DNA from: Planctomycetota bacterium
GTDB lineage: Bacteria; Planctomycetota; Phycisphaerae; SM23-33
Length of the DNA stretch: 12,043 nucleotides
Direction of reading: 5' to 3'
Assembly: GCA_003644335.1 (NCBI GenBank)
Contig: QNCB01000011.1
Span: 1-12,043, forward strand
The notes beneath the pieces were generated by a model. That model was not told the origin of the DNA. It saw only the letters and a list, made by a program, of their open reading frames with translations, and ran no database searches. Shown here one piece after another: positions 1 through 5,912 of the stretch; positions within the stretch are counted from its first letter, which is position 1, and each line of letters opens with the position of its first letter. Both the position numbers and the translations under genes were made by a program.

Positions 1-1
1 A

Positions 2-598
2 GCTGACCTGGCGTCTTTGGTAGACAGCATGGATATCCGAGAAGTCCTTGCCCAGAGCATCACTGGCGGCGTTGGCAGGTGGGATGCTATTTTTGGCGAC
101 AAGACGCCCGATGAAATTAAAAAGAGTATTCTTCACGGTGGCTACGAATATCAAGATGCGTTTATGGATCGTGGTGCATATACCAATAACGCAGCTGATG
201 GCGGCGTGATTGCAGGCCTGGGCGGCAAGGGCTTGGGAGGCGACCCGACGATCGATAACTGGGCAGACCAGCAGGTTATCCGTATCGACCTGGACCTGGC
301 TTCTATCCTGGCAGACCAGGTAGAGGGCGAGAAACTCGACGAGATCGTGTTCTACGACTTCGGCCCCGCGGGTGACCCGAACCAGGGAGACAACACCCCC
401 CGCGAAATCGTCTTCGGCATCGACATGGGCCGTTCCGTAGAAGATGGCCAAATCTACTGGGAAGACGGGCTTGGCGGAAAGATCTGGTTCCCCGAGAACC
501 GAATCTACATCGCCCAGGTCGTGCCCGAACCAGCTACGATGTTGCTGCTGAGCATCGGCGGACTTGGCATCATTGTCAAACGTCGCCGAAAAATGTAG
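2..598 (+). CDS. PEP-CTERM sorting-domain protein, 5' end outside window
   Basis: The frame is open to the left edge, so the true start and any signal peptide lie outside the window; 198 residues are visible. The first possible internal start (TTG at 17) has no convincing ribosome binding site. The C-terminus is a textbook PEP-CTERM anchor: a VPEP motif, a hydrophobic stretch (ATMLLLSIGGLGIIV) and a basic end (KRRRKM). In known systems this signal is processed by an exosortase, and the protein goes to the envelope or extracellular matrix. The rest is acidic and glycine-rich, with no recognised enzymatic motif, so the function of the body is unknown. No exosortase gene is in view. The stop codon TAG lies inside a dispersed repeat (594-618), so the repeat may have defined the present end of the protein. 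Confidence 0.85.
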   Translation, partial: ADLASLVDSMDIREVLAQSITGGVGRWDAIFGDKTPDEIKKSILHGGYEYQDAFMDRGAYTNNAADGGVIAGLGGKGLGGDPTIDNWADQQVIRIDLDLASILADQVEGEKLDEIVFYDFGPAGDPNQGDNTPREIVFGIDMGRSVEDGQIYWEDGLGGKIWFPENRIYIAQVVPEPATMLLLSIGGLGIIVKRRRKM

Positions 599-618
599 CA
601 CAGTCGCCCCCGGCTGTG
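594..618 (+). repeat. Palindromic repeat family 1, copy 1
   Basis: This 25-bp element reads TGTAGCACAG, then TCGCCCCCGG, then CTGTG. It is identical to the copy at 2053-2077, and 24 of its bases recur at 7363-7386. CACAG and CTGTG form a 5-bp hairpin with a 10-nt loop. The TAG at 596-598 is the stop codon of the PEP-CTERM gene. I do not recognise a named family. Confidence 0.85.
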
Positions 619-621
619 GGG

Positions 622-637
622 TGTAGCACAGCTGTGA
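622..637 (+). repeat. Family 1 repeat, deleted copy
   Basis: TGTAGCACAG is joined directly to CTGTGA, exactly a family 1 element lacking the central 10 bases (TCGCCCCCGG). It lies 3 bp after the full copy. This looks like a tandem copy with an internal deletion. Confidence 0.6.
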
Positions 638-665
638 GAGTTTGAGTGTGATTTGTTAATCTTAA

Positions 666-799
666 ACCGTTGGCCTGTCGCGCGACGGTGCAGCGAGACA
701 ACTTAGCCGGTATGGAGATAAATGCCCATCCGGTGGCTCTGCCGCTGGGCAGAAAATATAGCCGGGACAGGTAACTGAGCAGCCTGTCCCGGCGTTTTT
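666..799 (+). ncRNA. Candidate structured RNA ending in an intrinsic terminator
   Basis: Hairpins follow one another in this gene-free stretch. ACCGT (666-670) pairs with ACGGT (685-689), around the perfect palindrome GTCGCGCGAC (677-686). CCGG-T-ATGG (707-715) pairs with CCATCCGG (726-733) with one bulged T. TCTGCC (738-743) pairs with GGCAGA (748-753) across a 4-base GCTG loop. A strong terminator follows. The arrangement suits a small RNA, a riboswitch-like leader or a structured 3' UTR of the PEP-CTERM transcript. I could not match it to a known class, and no clear promoter was found. The fold is read by eye and not scored. Confidence 0.35.
761..799 (+). terminator. Strong rho-independent terminator
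   Basis: GCCGGGACAGG (761-771) and CCTGTCCCGGC (783-793) form a perfect 11-bp GC-rich stem with an 11-nt loop, followed by G and five T. It should end + strand transcription from the PEP-CTERM gene or from a small RNA starting in the spacer. It lies about 150 bp upstream of the URO-D-family gene, so that gene needs its own promoter between 800 and 950. Confidence 0.85.
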
Positions 800-953
800 A
801 TGCGCCGATGGGGAAATGGCAAAAAAAACTTGTATGCCAAAGGGAGTATCGGTAGCATACCCCCCTGCTGTGTGTTGTGGTGCCATGCTGTTTGTTTTTG
901 CTGATAACTGATTACTGATAACTGTTTTTCAACAACTGATAGAAGGACTTGAT
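800..953 (+). other. Spacer upstream of the URO-D-family gene
   Basis: There is no gene here. The spacer holds a weak stem GTATGC/GCATAC (832-837 and 854-859), a stretch resembling a degenerate family 1 repeat (GTAGCA, C-run, GCTGTG, about 852-872), a GCAGGGGG word on the minus strand, and a direct repeat CTGATAACTG/ACTGATAACTG (about 901-924) related to the repeat at 7872-7906. The end, AGAAGGA at 941-947, is the ribosome binding site of the next gene. I could not identify a convincing promoter. Confidence 0.5.
901..924 (+). repeat. Family 3 repeat (AACTGATTACTGA)
   Basis: The core AACTGATTACTGA, flanked by repeated GATAACTG, recurs as both arms of the perfect hairpin at 7872-7906. The sequence is AT-rich and lies outside any gene. 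It is probably a dispersed intergenic element. Confidence 0.5.
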
Positions 954-2045
954 ATGACTCCGCGAGAAAGAATGTTGACCGCTCTGGATATGGGCAAGCC
1001 CGACAGGCTGCCTGGCACGATTCATCAATTTCAGCCTTACTACCTCGAAAAACATCTGGGCGGAATAAGCGACATCGAAGCCTTTGAGAAGTTCGACATG
1101 GATGCCGCCATAATGTGTTGGCCGCTGGACCGGGCCGTCCTGACTGGGCCCGACTGGCAGGTCGAGTCGAAAGTTTTGCAGGAGACGCCCAACAAAGTTA
1201 TCCAGCATACCATCACAACTCCCGATGGCCTGCTGAGCTATTCGACCGAACAGATTCCCGAAACCACTTATATTAAAGAGCATCTCGTGAAAAGGCCTGA
1301 GGATATTTATCTGGTCGAAAAATATATGCCCATCCCCAAGCTGGATATCGAGACGGTCAAAAAGGCCAAGGAGCGGCTTGGCGATGGCGGGATTTTGCGA
1401 GGGACTCTGCCCTACCATCAGGGCGGCGTTTGGCAGGATGCGTGCGAACTTTTCGGCACGGAAAATATGATCATGGCTGGGATGGACGACCCCGACTGGG
1501 TCGGCGAGTTCATGAAAATTCTCATGGAAAAGAAGCTCCGATTCGTCGAGGAGGAAATGAAGGACGCCCCTTACGACCTGGTCGAAAATGGCGGCGGCGC
1601 AGCCTCGACGACGGTTATCTCGCCGAAATTTTTCGAGGATTTTACCGTCCCCTACGACAAGCAGGTTCACGAGGCTCTGCACGAAAAGGGCTACAAAGTG
1701 GTCTATCACACATGCGGTGGCATGATTCCGATTTGCGAGCTTATCGTCAAAAATGGCTGTGATGCAGCCGAGACGCTGGCGCCGTCCGGCGTTGGCGGAG
1801 ACGTGGACGAGCCGTCGGTAGTGAAAGAAAAAATCGGCGACAAGGTCTGCCTGATAGGTGGCCTGGACCAGTTCAATATCCTGACGAACGGCACACCGGA
1901 TAAGATTCGCAAAGAAGTTTTCAGGCTATTCGAGCAGGCAGGCCAGGGCGGCGGATATATCGTAAGTGCCGCGGACCATTTCTTCGAAACCCCGCCTGAA
2001 AATCTCCAAGCCTACGCTGACGCGATCAAAGAATGTACATATTAA
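954..2045 (+). CDS. Uroporphyrinogen decarboxylase family protein (methyltransferase-like, not HemE)
   Basis: The protein has 363 residues. The start is ATG with AGAAGGA ending six bases before it. It begins TPRERMLTALDMGKPDRLP, the usual opening of the URO-D superfamily (compare the corrinoid-dependent methyltransferases MtaA and CmuA). The HemE signature RQAGR near the N-terminus is absent, so haem synthesis is unlikely. HTCG at residues 252-255 fits the His-x-Cys zinc motif of MtaA-type methyltransferases. The usual third cysteine near the end is not obvious: the region reads SAADHFFETPPEN at 338-350, typical of the large uncharacterised bacterial branch. The inferred role is methyl or one-carbon transfer, or decarboxylation of an unknown substrate. 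No corrinoid protein gene is adjacent. It faces rhaB convergently, with a repeat-made hairpin between them. Family is firm; substrate is unknown. Confidence 0.85.
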   Translation: MTPRERMLTALDMGKPDRLPGTIHQFQPYYLEKHLGGISDIEAFEKFDMDAAIMCWPLDRAVLTGPDWQVESKVLQETPNKVIQHTITTPDGLLSYSTEQIPETTYIKEHLVKRPEDIYLVEKYMPIPKLDIETVKKAKERLGDGGILRGTLPYHQGGVWQDACELFGTENMIMAGMDDPDWVGEFMKILMEKKLRFVEEEMKDAPYDLVENGGGAASTTVISPKFFEDFTVPYDKQVHEALHEKGYKVVYHTCGGMIPICELIVKNGCDAAETLAPSGVGGDVDEPSVVKEKIGDKVCLIGGLDQFNILTNGTPDKIRKEVFRLFEQAGQGGGYIVSAADHFFETPPENLQAYADAIKECTY

Positions 2046-2052
2046 GCAGCTC

Positions 2053-2126
2053 TGTAGCACAGTCGCCCCCGGCTGTGAAAGTTTATGTCCGTTTGCAAAA
2101 CCACAACCGAGGGCGGCTGTGCTGCA
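2053..2126 (+). repeat. Two opposed family 1 repeat copies forming a long hairpin
   Basis: Left arm 2053-2073 begins TGTAGCACAG and belongs to an exact 25-bp family 1 copy (2053-2077). Right arm 2106-2126, reading ACCGAGGGCGGCTGTGCTGCA, is an inverted, diverged copy. The arms can form about 21 positions of stem with two mismatches and two G-U pairs, enclosing about 32 nt. The unit sits between convergent genes, like paired REP elements in enterobacteria. Confidence 0.8.
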
Positions 2127-2136
2127 TGATTTTTTT
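2053..2136 (+). terminator. Likely terminator between convergent genes
   Basis: The repeat-derived hairpin starts 7 nt after the URO-D-family stop and is followed by seven T (2130-2136), which suits termination in the + direction. In the minus direction, the hairpin follows the rhaB stop but no T-run follows it. Any effect on rhaB would be weaker, perhaps mRNA 3'-end protection. Confidence 0.55.
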
Positions 2137-3607
2137 ACTTCGGACTGATTACTTTTTTATACAGCAGGCGTTTTTCCTGCCAGGTTTTTTCGTCGCTGGG
2201 CTGGTAGGTTATCACCTCGAAAGACGCTCGCATCACTCGCCGAATGTCTGCTGGAGTTTTGAGTATCCCAAGGGCCAGGGCCTGGCCAAGCGCGTTGCCC
2301 ATCGCGGTGCACTGGTCGACGCCGGCGTAGACAGCCAGGCCAGACGCATCGGCGGTGAGCTGACAGAGCAGCTTGTTTTTAATGCCCCCACCCACGAGAT
2401 AAAGGCTCGCCAGCCGCTTGCCGGTAAGCTCAGCAACGGACTCCAAAGCCACGCCGTACTGCAAGGCCAGGCTCTCCAAAACGCATCGCACCAGCTCGCC
2501 CCGACTGGCGGGGGCAGCCTGTCCCGTCTTGGCGATTAGCTCCAACAACGCCTGCTCCATATCCGCCGGCGCCATCAGCGACGGGTCAGCTACGTTCACC
2601 AGCGCCTGGGTCTGGGCCGCCCGGGCCTCGGCGGTGATGCGATTATAATCCCACGGGTCGCTGGGCTTGTCCCACTTGCGACGCAGCTCTTGCACCAGCC
2701 AAAGGCCTGAAATATTCTGGGCCAGGTACCAGCCTCCGATCGTATATTCGTTCGTAAAATGCAGGTCCAAACACCGCTGGGTAGCAACGGGCTTGTCCAC
2801 CATCGTTCCGAGGATGCTCCATGTTCCACAGCTGAGAAACGCCCAGTTATCCCCCACCGCCGGCACGGCTGCCAGGGCGGCGGAGGTGTCGTGTCCGCAT
2901 GTCGCTATGACCGGCACGGCGTGTTTCATGCCGGTTTCCTCTTGCACCGTCTCGCTTAGCGGGCCTATAACGGTTGTCGGCTCGACGACATCGCCGAACA
3001 TCTTCGGCAGGGAGAACGCGTCGATAATTTCGCGCGACCATTGGCAGTGGGTGCCCATCAGATTGCTCGTGTTGAGAATCGACATCTCCGAGACAGCCTT
3101 GCCCGTCAGGAAATAGTGAAACAAATCCGGCATGTTCAAAAACCGCTTGGCTATGCCCAGCAGCGGCGATTCGTCGCGCTGCATCGCCAGCAGTTGGAAC
3201 AGCGAACTTATCGCCCAGGGTTCATACGCGGTCAGTTCGAAAACTCGTTCAGTCGACATCGTCCGGTTCGAGTAGTCGTGAATGCCGTCGGTTCTGCTGT
3301 CGCGATAGCACACCGGATTGCCCAGCAGTTTGCCGTCGCTGCCGAGCAGGCCGAAGTCCACGCCCCAGGTATCGACGCTAATGCCAGCCGGCACGACGCC
3401 GCGGCCTGCACAGATGCCGATGCCCGCGAGCACCTCTCCCAGCAGGGCTGGGAAGTCCCAGTATATCGTGCCGCCCATGTTCACACGGCGGTTGGCGAAG
3501 CGATGGATTTCCTCCATCTCAACCTGGTCGCCGACAAGCGACACGACGACCCCCCTGCCACTCTCAGCCCCGAGATCAAAGGCTAAAAACTTATCACAGT
3601 TCGACAT
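2135..3607 (-). CDS. rhaB: Rhamnulokinase (FGGY family)
   Basis: It would phosphorylate L-rhamnulose to L-rhamnulose-1-phosphate in cytoplasmic L-rhamnose catabolism. The start chosen is the ATG at 3607 (protein begins MSNCDKFLAFDLG), with GGAGA about five bases upstream. An in-frame ATG at 3625 would add six residues but has no ribosome binding site. This gives 490 residues, the usual RhaB length. Visible FGGY-kinase features are the N-terminal phosphate loop FDLGAESGRG, VDTWGVDFGLL, the actin-fold motif SCGTWSILG, and VGGGIKNKLLCQLTADASG with CTAMGNALGQAL near the end. No rhamnose isomerase, aldolase or transporter gene is in the window, so it stands apart from a complete rhamnose operon here. 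Another sugar kinase of the FGGY group is the alternative, but the match to rhamnulokinase is good. Confidence 0.88.
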   Translation of the reverse strand: MSNCDKFLAFDLGAESGRGVVVSLVGDQVEMEEIHRFANRRVNMGGTIYWDFPALLGEVLAGIGICAGRGVVPAGISVDTWGVDFGLLGSDGKLLGNPVCYRDSRTDGIHDYSNRTMSTERVFELTAYEPWAISSLFQLLAMQRDESPLLGIAKRFLNMPDLFHYFLTGKAVSEMSILNTSNLMGTHCQWSREIIDAFSLPKMFGDVVEPTTVIGPLSETVQEETGMKHAVPVIATCGHDTSAALAAVPAVGDNWAFLSCGTWSILGTMVDKPVATQRCLDLHFTNEYTIGGWYLAQNISGLWLVQELRRKWDKPSDPWDYNRITAEARAAQTQALVNVADPSLMAPADMEQALLELIAKTGQAAPASRGELVRCVLESLALQYGVALESVAELTGKRLASLYLVGGGIKNKLLCQLTADASGLAVYAGVDQCTAMGNALGQALALGILKTPADIRRVMRASFEVITYQPSDEKTWQEKRLLYKKVISPK

Positions 3608-3659
3608 GTTTTCTCCGGTAACCATTCATAAAAACTACTACGAAAACGCAAAGACGAAT

Positions 3660-3695
3660 TTCACCATGAAGTTCTTTTTTTGTTTTCTTTTTTCC
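3660..3695 (+). repeat. Family 2 repeat (CACCATGAAG ... T-run), short copy
   Basis: TTCACCATGAAGTTC is followed by a run of T broken by single G and C. It matches 9484-9540 except that two 9-bp units (CACATGAAG, AGCATGAAG) are missing. Upstream similarity (AACTAC ... ACG) also continues in both copies. Confidence 0.7.
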
Positions 3696-3763
3696 GTCAT
3701 TCTGAATTCGTTATTGGTTCTTAATTCAGGCTTCTTAATTCGTCATTTTCTGTCCACCCCTGG

Positions 3764-3783
3764 ATTCCCGCCTGCGCGGGAAC
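3764..3783. repeat. dRS3-like palindrome (ATTCCC-N8-GGGAAC)
   Basis: The form is the one known from the neisserial dRS3 repeat (ATTCCC-N8-GGGAAT), with one changed end base. TTCCCGC and GCGGGAA form a 7-bp stem with a CTGC loop. Similar elements occur in many unrelated bacteria. A single copy is present here. Confidence 0.5.
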
Positions 3784-3793
3784 GACACGGGGT

Positions 3794-3825
3794 GGGTAGC
3801 CATGTTCGGCGTCTCATGGCTACCC
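3794..3825. repeat. Perfect 11-bp inverted repeat
   Basis: GGGTAGCCATG (3794-3804) and CATGGCTACCC (3815-3825) are exact reverse complements around a 10-nt loop. No T-run follows on either strand, so a plain terminator is unlikely. It is probably another small palindromic repeat element. Confidence 0.75.
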
Positions 3826-3883
3826 CGCAAACAGCCGCGGTGTAGCCGTGCCACCCGACATGAAGGAGATAAAGATTTTAGAA

Positions 3884-3923
3884 ACAAAAAAACTTTACGC
3901 TCTTCACGTGCTTCATGGTGAGA
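3884..3923 (-). repeat. Family 2 repeat, inverted copy
   Basis: On the minus strand this reads TCACCATGAAGCACGTGAAG, then AGCGTAAAG and a T-run. It is the same 9-bp-periodic element as at 9484-9540 with a few substitutions. It starts 7 nt after the rluB stop and faces the short copy at 3660-3695. Confidence 0.75.
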
Positions 3924-3930
3924 TATGCGC

Positions 3931-4944
3931 TCAGCTATGTTGGCCCGTGTTTTTCAGCCAATCTACTTCCTTGGCCGTCAGTTGTCGGACATGGCCTATT
4001 TTCAGGCCTCGATCGGTTATCGGGCCTATTGCTATCCTGCACAGTCGGCGAACTTTGTGGCCCATCCGCCGCAGCAGTCGACGGATTTCGCGGTTGCGTC
4101 CCTCGGTCAGCGTCATCTCCAGAGCTGTGCTGGTCGGACTCCGACGGAGGATTTTCGTCTCGCGCACGCCGCGGGTACGCTGGCCATCGAGGTACACGCC
4201 GCAGCGGAGTTTCTCCAAGCTCTCGCCGTCGAGTCGCCCTTCGACGGTTACGCGATATGTCTTGGGCACCTCGTGGCTGGGGTGGGTCAGATGCTGGGTC
4301 AGCTCGCCGTCGTTGCTCAGCAGAATCAGGCCCGTGCTGTCGGCGTCCAGCCTGCCGACACAGTAGACCCGCTGGGGAAAATCGCCCAGCATTTCGACGA
4401 GGCACTTTCGTCCTTGCGGATCGCTGGAGGTGCACAGCACGCCCTTGGGCTTGTTGGCCAGGAGGTAGACATGCTGCTCGCTCTGATGCTTGCGGACCCG
4501 CTTGCCGTCGACGAAAATGTCGTCTCTGGCGGGGTTCACAAAGCAAGGCAGAGCTTCGACAGCCTGGTCGTTGACCACGATTCGGCCTTCGACGATCATC
4601 TCCTCGACGGCGCGTCGGCTGGCCAGGCCTGCCTGGGAAAGATACTTCTGAATGCGAACCATCCCCGGCGGAGCGGTGGTCTTTTTCGTCGTTGCCCCCC
4701 TGCCGCGACGCTTGACATGCCCAGCGGTTTTGTGCTTGCTGAAATGCGGCGGCTTGACTTTTTTTAGAGGCCCGCCCTTGTTTGAGCCAATGGCTTTCTT
4801 CGCGGGAGTTTTTTTCGCAGCGGTTTTTTTCGCAGCGGATTTCTTCGCGACCCGGGTTGATTTTTTCGCGGCTGTCGCAGCCCTGGCACCTCTTGCGGGT
4901 TTGGCGGCGCGGCTGGATTTATCGTTCGTTCTCTTGGCCATCAT
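3931..4944 (-). CDS. rluB: RsuA/RluB-type rRNA pseudouridine synthase with H1-like basic N-terminal tail
   Basis: It would convert uridine to pseudouridine in rRNA. From the ATG at 4944 the protein has 337 residues. An S4 RNA-binding domain lies at about 95-145 ([20 protein letters not shown]). The catalytic domain carries [17 protein letters not shown], with catalytic Asp200, and ends with [21 protein letters not shown]. Residues 1-93 are unusual: almost only Lys, Ala, Arg and Thr with [18 protein letters not shown] repeats, like histone H1 tails. The start ATG overlaps the manA stop as ATGA, so translation is probably coupled. A second ATG follows immediately (4941). A longer start at 5013 would add 23 residues overlapping manA and is not favoured. 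RluB versus RsuA or RluE cannot be settled from this sequence; the symbol is the best guess. Confidence 0.85.
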   Translation of the reverse strand: MMAKRTNDKSSRAAKPARGARAATAAKKSTRVAKKSAAKKTAAKKTPAKKAIGSNKGGPLKKVKPPHFSKHKTAGHVKRRGRGATTKKTTAPPGMVRIQKYLSQAGLASRRAVEEMIVEGRIVVNDQAVEALPCFVNPARDDIFVDGKRVRKHQSEQHVYLLANKPKGVLCTSSDPQGRKCLVEMLGDFPQRVYCVGRLDADSTGLILLSNDGELTQHLTHPSHEVPKTYRVTVEGRLDGESLEKLRCGVYLDGQRTRGVRETKILRRSPTSTALEMTLTEGRNREIRRLLRRMGHKVRRLCRIAIGPITDRGLKIGHVRQLTAKEVDWLKNTGQHS

Positions 4945-5912
4945 GCGTCCGGTAGTGTTATCTCCAGCCAGGTTGCCGGGCTGGAGTTTGGGGTTTCGTT
5001 TAGTTTCATGCAAGGCTTGGTAAGCCCGGCGGGGATGAGTATCGTCTCGCCTGCTGAGGCGGGGGTAACAGGCTCGGGCGAATCATCGCAGCGTATCTCC
5101 AGACCCTGGCCTGAGAGTATCATCAGAGCGGCACATCGGCCAGCTGGCAGCGGCGCGGCCTGGCCCGGCTGGGCGGTGCGTTTGGAGACCGTGAAGAAAT
5201 CCGTTACCAGCAGCGTCTGGCCCGCGGCGCCGGGGGACACGTCGGCAGCTGGGCGAAAATGGATGCACTGCATCGACCGGGCGATGTGTATCTCTCGGCC
5301 TCGGCCCCAGTCCGTCACGCGATAGGTCGTGTCGGACGGCGTTTGGATTTCCGCTATCACCAGGCCCGGGCCTATGGCGTGAACCGTGCCGGCTGGGATA
5401 AAATGAAAGTCGCCCGTGCGGCAGTCCACCCGGCGGGTAACCTCCTCTGCGGTGTCGGATTCGATGGCCTGCTTGTATGCCGCCGGGGTTACGCCCTCGA
5501 CCAGGCCCTTGTATATGTAGCCCTCGCGCGAGTCCACGACGTACCAGCACTCGGTTTTCATCGCAGCTCCGTCGCCTATCTCGGCGGCAGCCCGGGCGTC
5601 GGGGTGAACCTGGAGCGACAGAATATCGTTGGCGTCGAGCAGTTTCAGCAGCAACGGGAATCGACCGTCGTCCATAGCCCGGGCCTTGCCCAGCAGGCTG
5701 GGGCCCCACTTGCGGGTGATGTCCGTCAGCGTCATCCCAGCCAGCGGGCCATTGGTCGCGATGCTGACGCCCTCGGGCAAGTCAGCCAGCTCCCAGCTCT
5801 CGCCGATTGGCACCTCCGGCGGCAAGGCCCGACCGAACAGCCGGGCCAGGTTGCGACCGCCCCAAATTTTCTCTTTGTATACAGGCTGAAACTTCAGCGG
5901 GTAAATATCCAT
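4941..5912 (-). CDS. manA: Mannose-6-phosphate isomerase class I, as fusion C-terminus or separate product
   Basis: Internal ATG at 5912 gives a complete 323-residue protein of the short (Bacillus-like) class I type, interconverting mannose-6-phosphate and fructose-6-phosphate in the cytoplasm. It begins [20 protein letters not shown], a typical ManA start. Zinc ligands are visible: Gln101 and His103 in QVHPD, Glu121 in KTECWY, His178 in [19 protein letters not shown] contains the active-site arginine (198). GGAAGGAG lies six bases before the ATG, so this protein can probably be made separately although the frame is continuous with mnmG. The C-terminus overlaps rluB by ATGA. This entry is the alternative reading of the downstream half of the fusion. 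Confidence 0.7.
   Translation of the reverse strand: MDIYPLKFQPVYKEKIWGGRNLARLFGRALPPEVPIGESWELADLPEGVSIATNGPLAGMTLTDITRKWGPSLLGKARAMDDGRFPLLLKLLDANDILSLQVHPDARAAAEIGDGAAMKTECWYVVDSREGYIYKGLVEGVTPAAYKQAIESDTAEEVTRRVDCRTGDFHFIPAGTVHAIGPGLVIAEIQTPSDTTYRVTDWGRGREIHIARSMQCIHFRPAADVSPGAAGQTLLVTDFFTVSKRTAQPGQAAPLPAGRCAALMILSGQGLEIRCDDSPEPVTPASAGETILIPAGLTKPCMKLNETPNSSPATWLEITLPDA

Larger units (their letters stand above)
3608..3930. other. Gene-free, repeat-rich spacer between rhaB and rluB
   Basis: About 320 bp carry no credible gene. From left to right it holds the rhaB ribosome binding site and leader, a family 2 repeat (+), an AT-rich stretch, a dRS3-like palindrome (3764-3783), a perfect 11-bp inverted repeat (3794-3825), a GC-rich word ending TAGCCGTGCCACCC (about 3831-3857), and an inverted family 2 repeat (3884-3923) next to the rluB stop. 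The two neighbouring genes diverge from it in opposite ways: rhaB starts at one end and rluB ends at the other. Confidence 0.7.

Noticed and set aside
662..886. 74-residue minus-strand frame in the first spacer
   Set aside because: It runs across the terminator hairpin and the other hairpins, has no ribosome binding site and no conserved features.
640..950. Cobalamin or cyclic-di-GMP riboswitch upstream of the URO-D-family gene
   Set aside because: I looked for the hallmark conserved segments of these classes and did not find them. The structured part ends in a terminator about 150 bp before the gene, leaving only an unassigned RNA candidate.
3848..4366. 172-residue + strand frame after 3848
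   Set aside because: It runs antisense through rluB and begins in repeat sequence. The protein is arginine/serine-rich nonsense with no motif.
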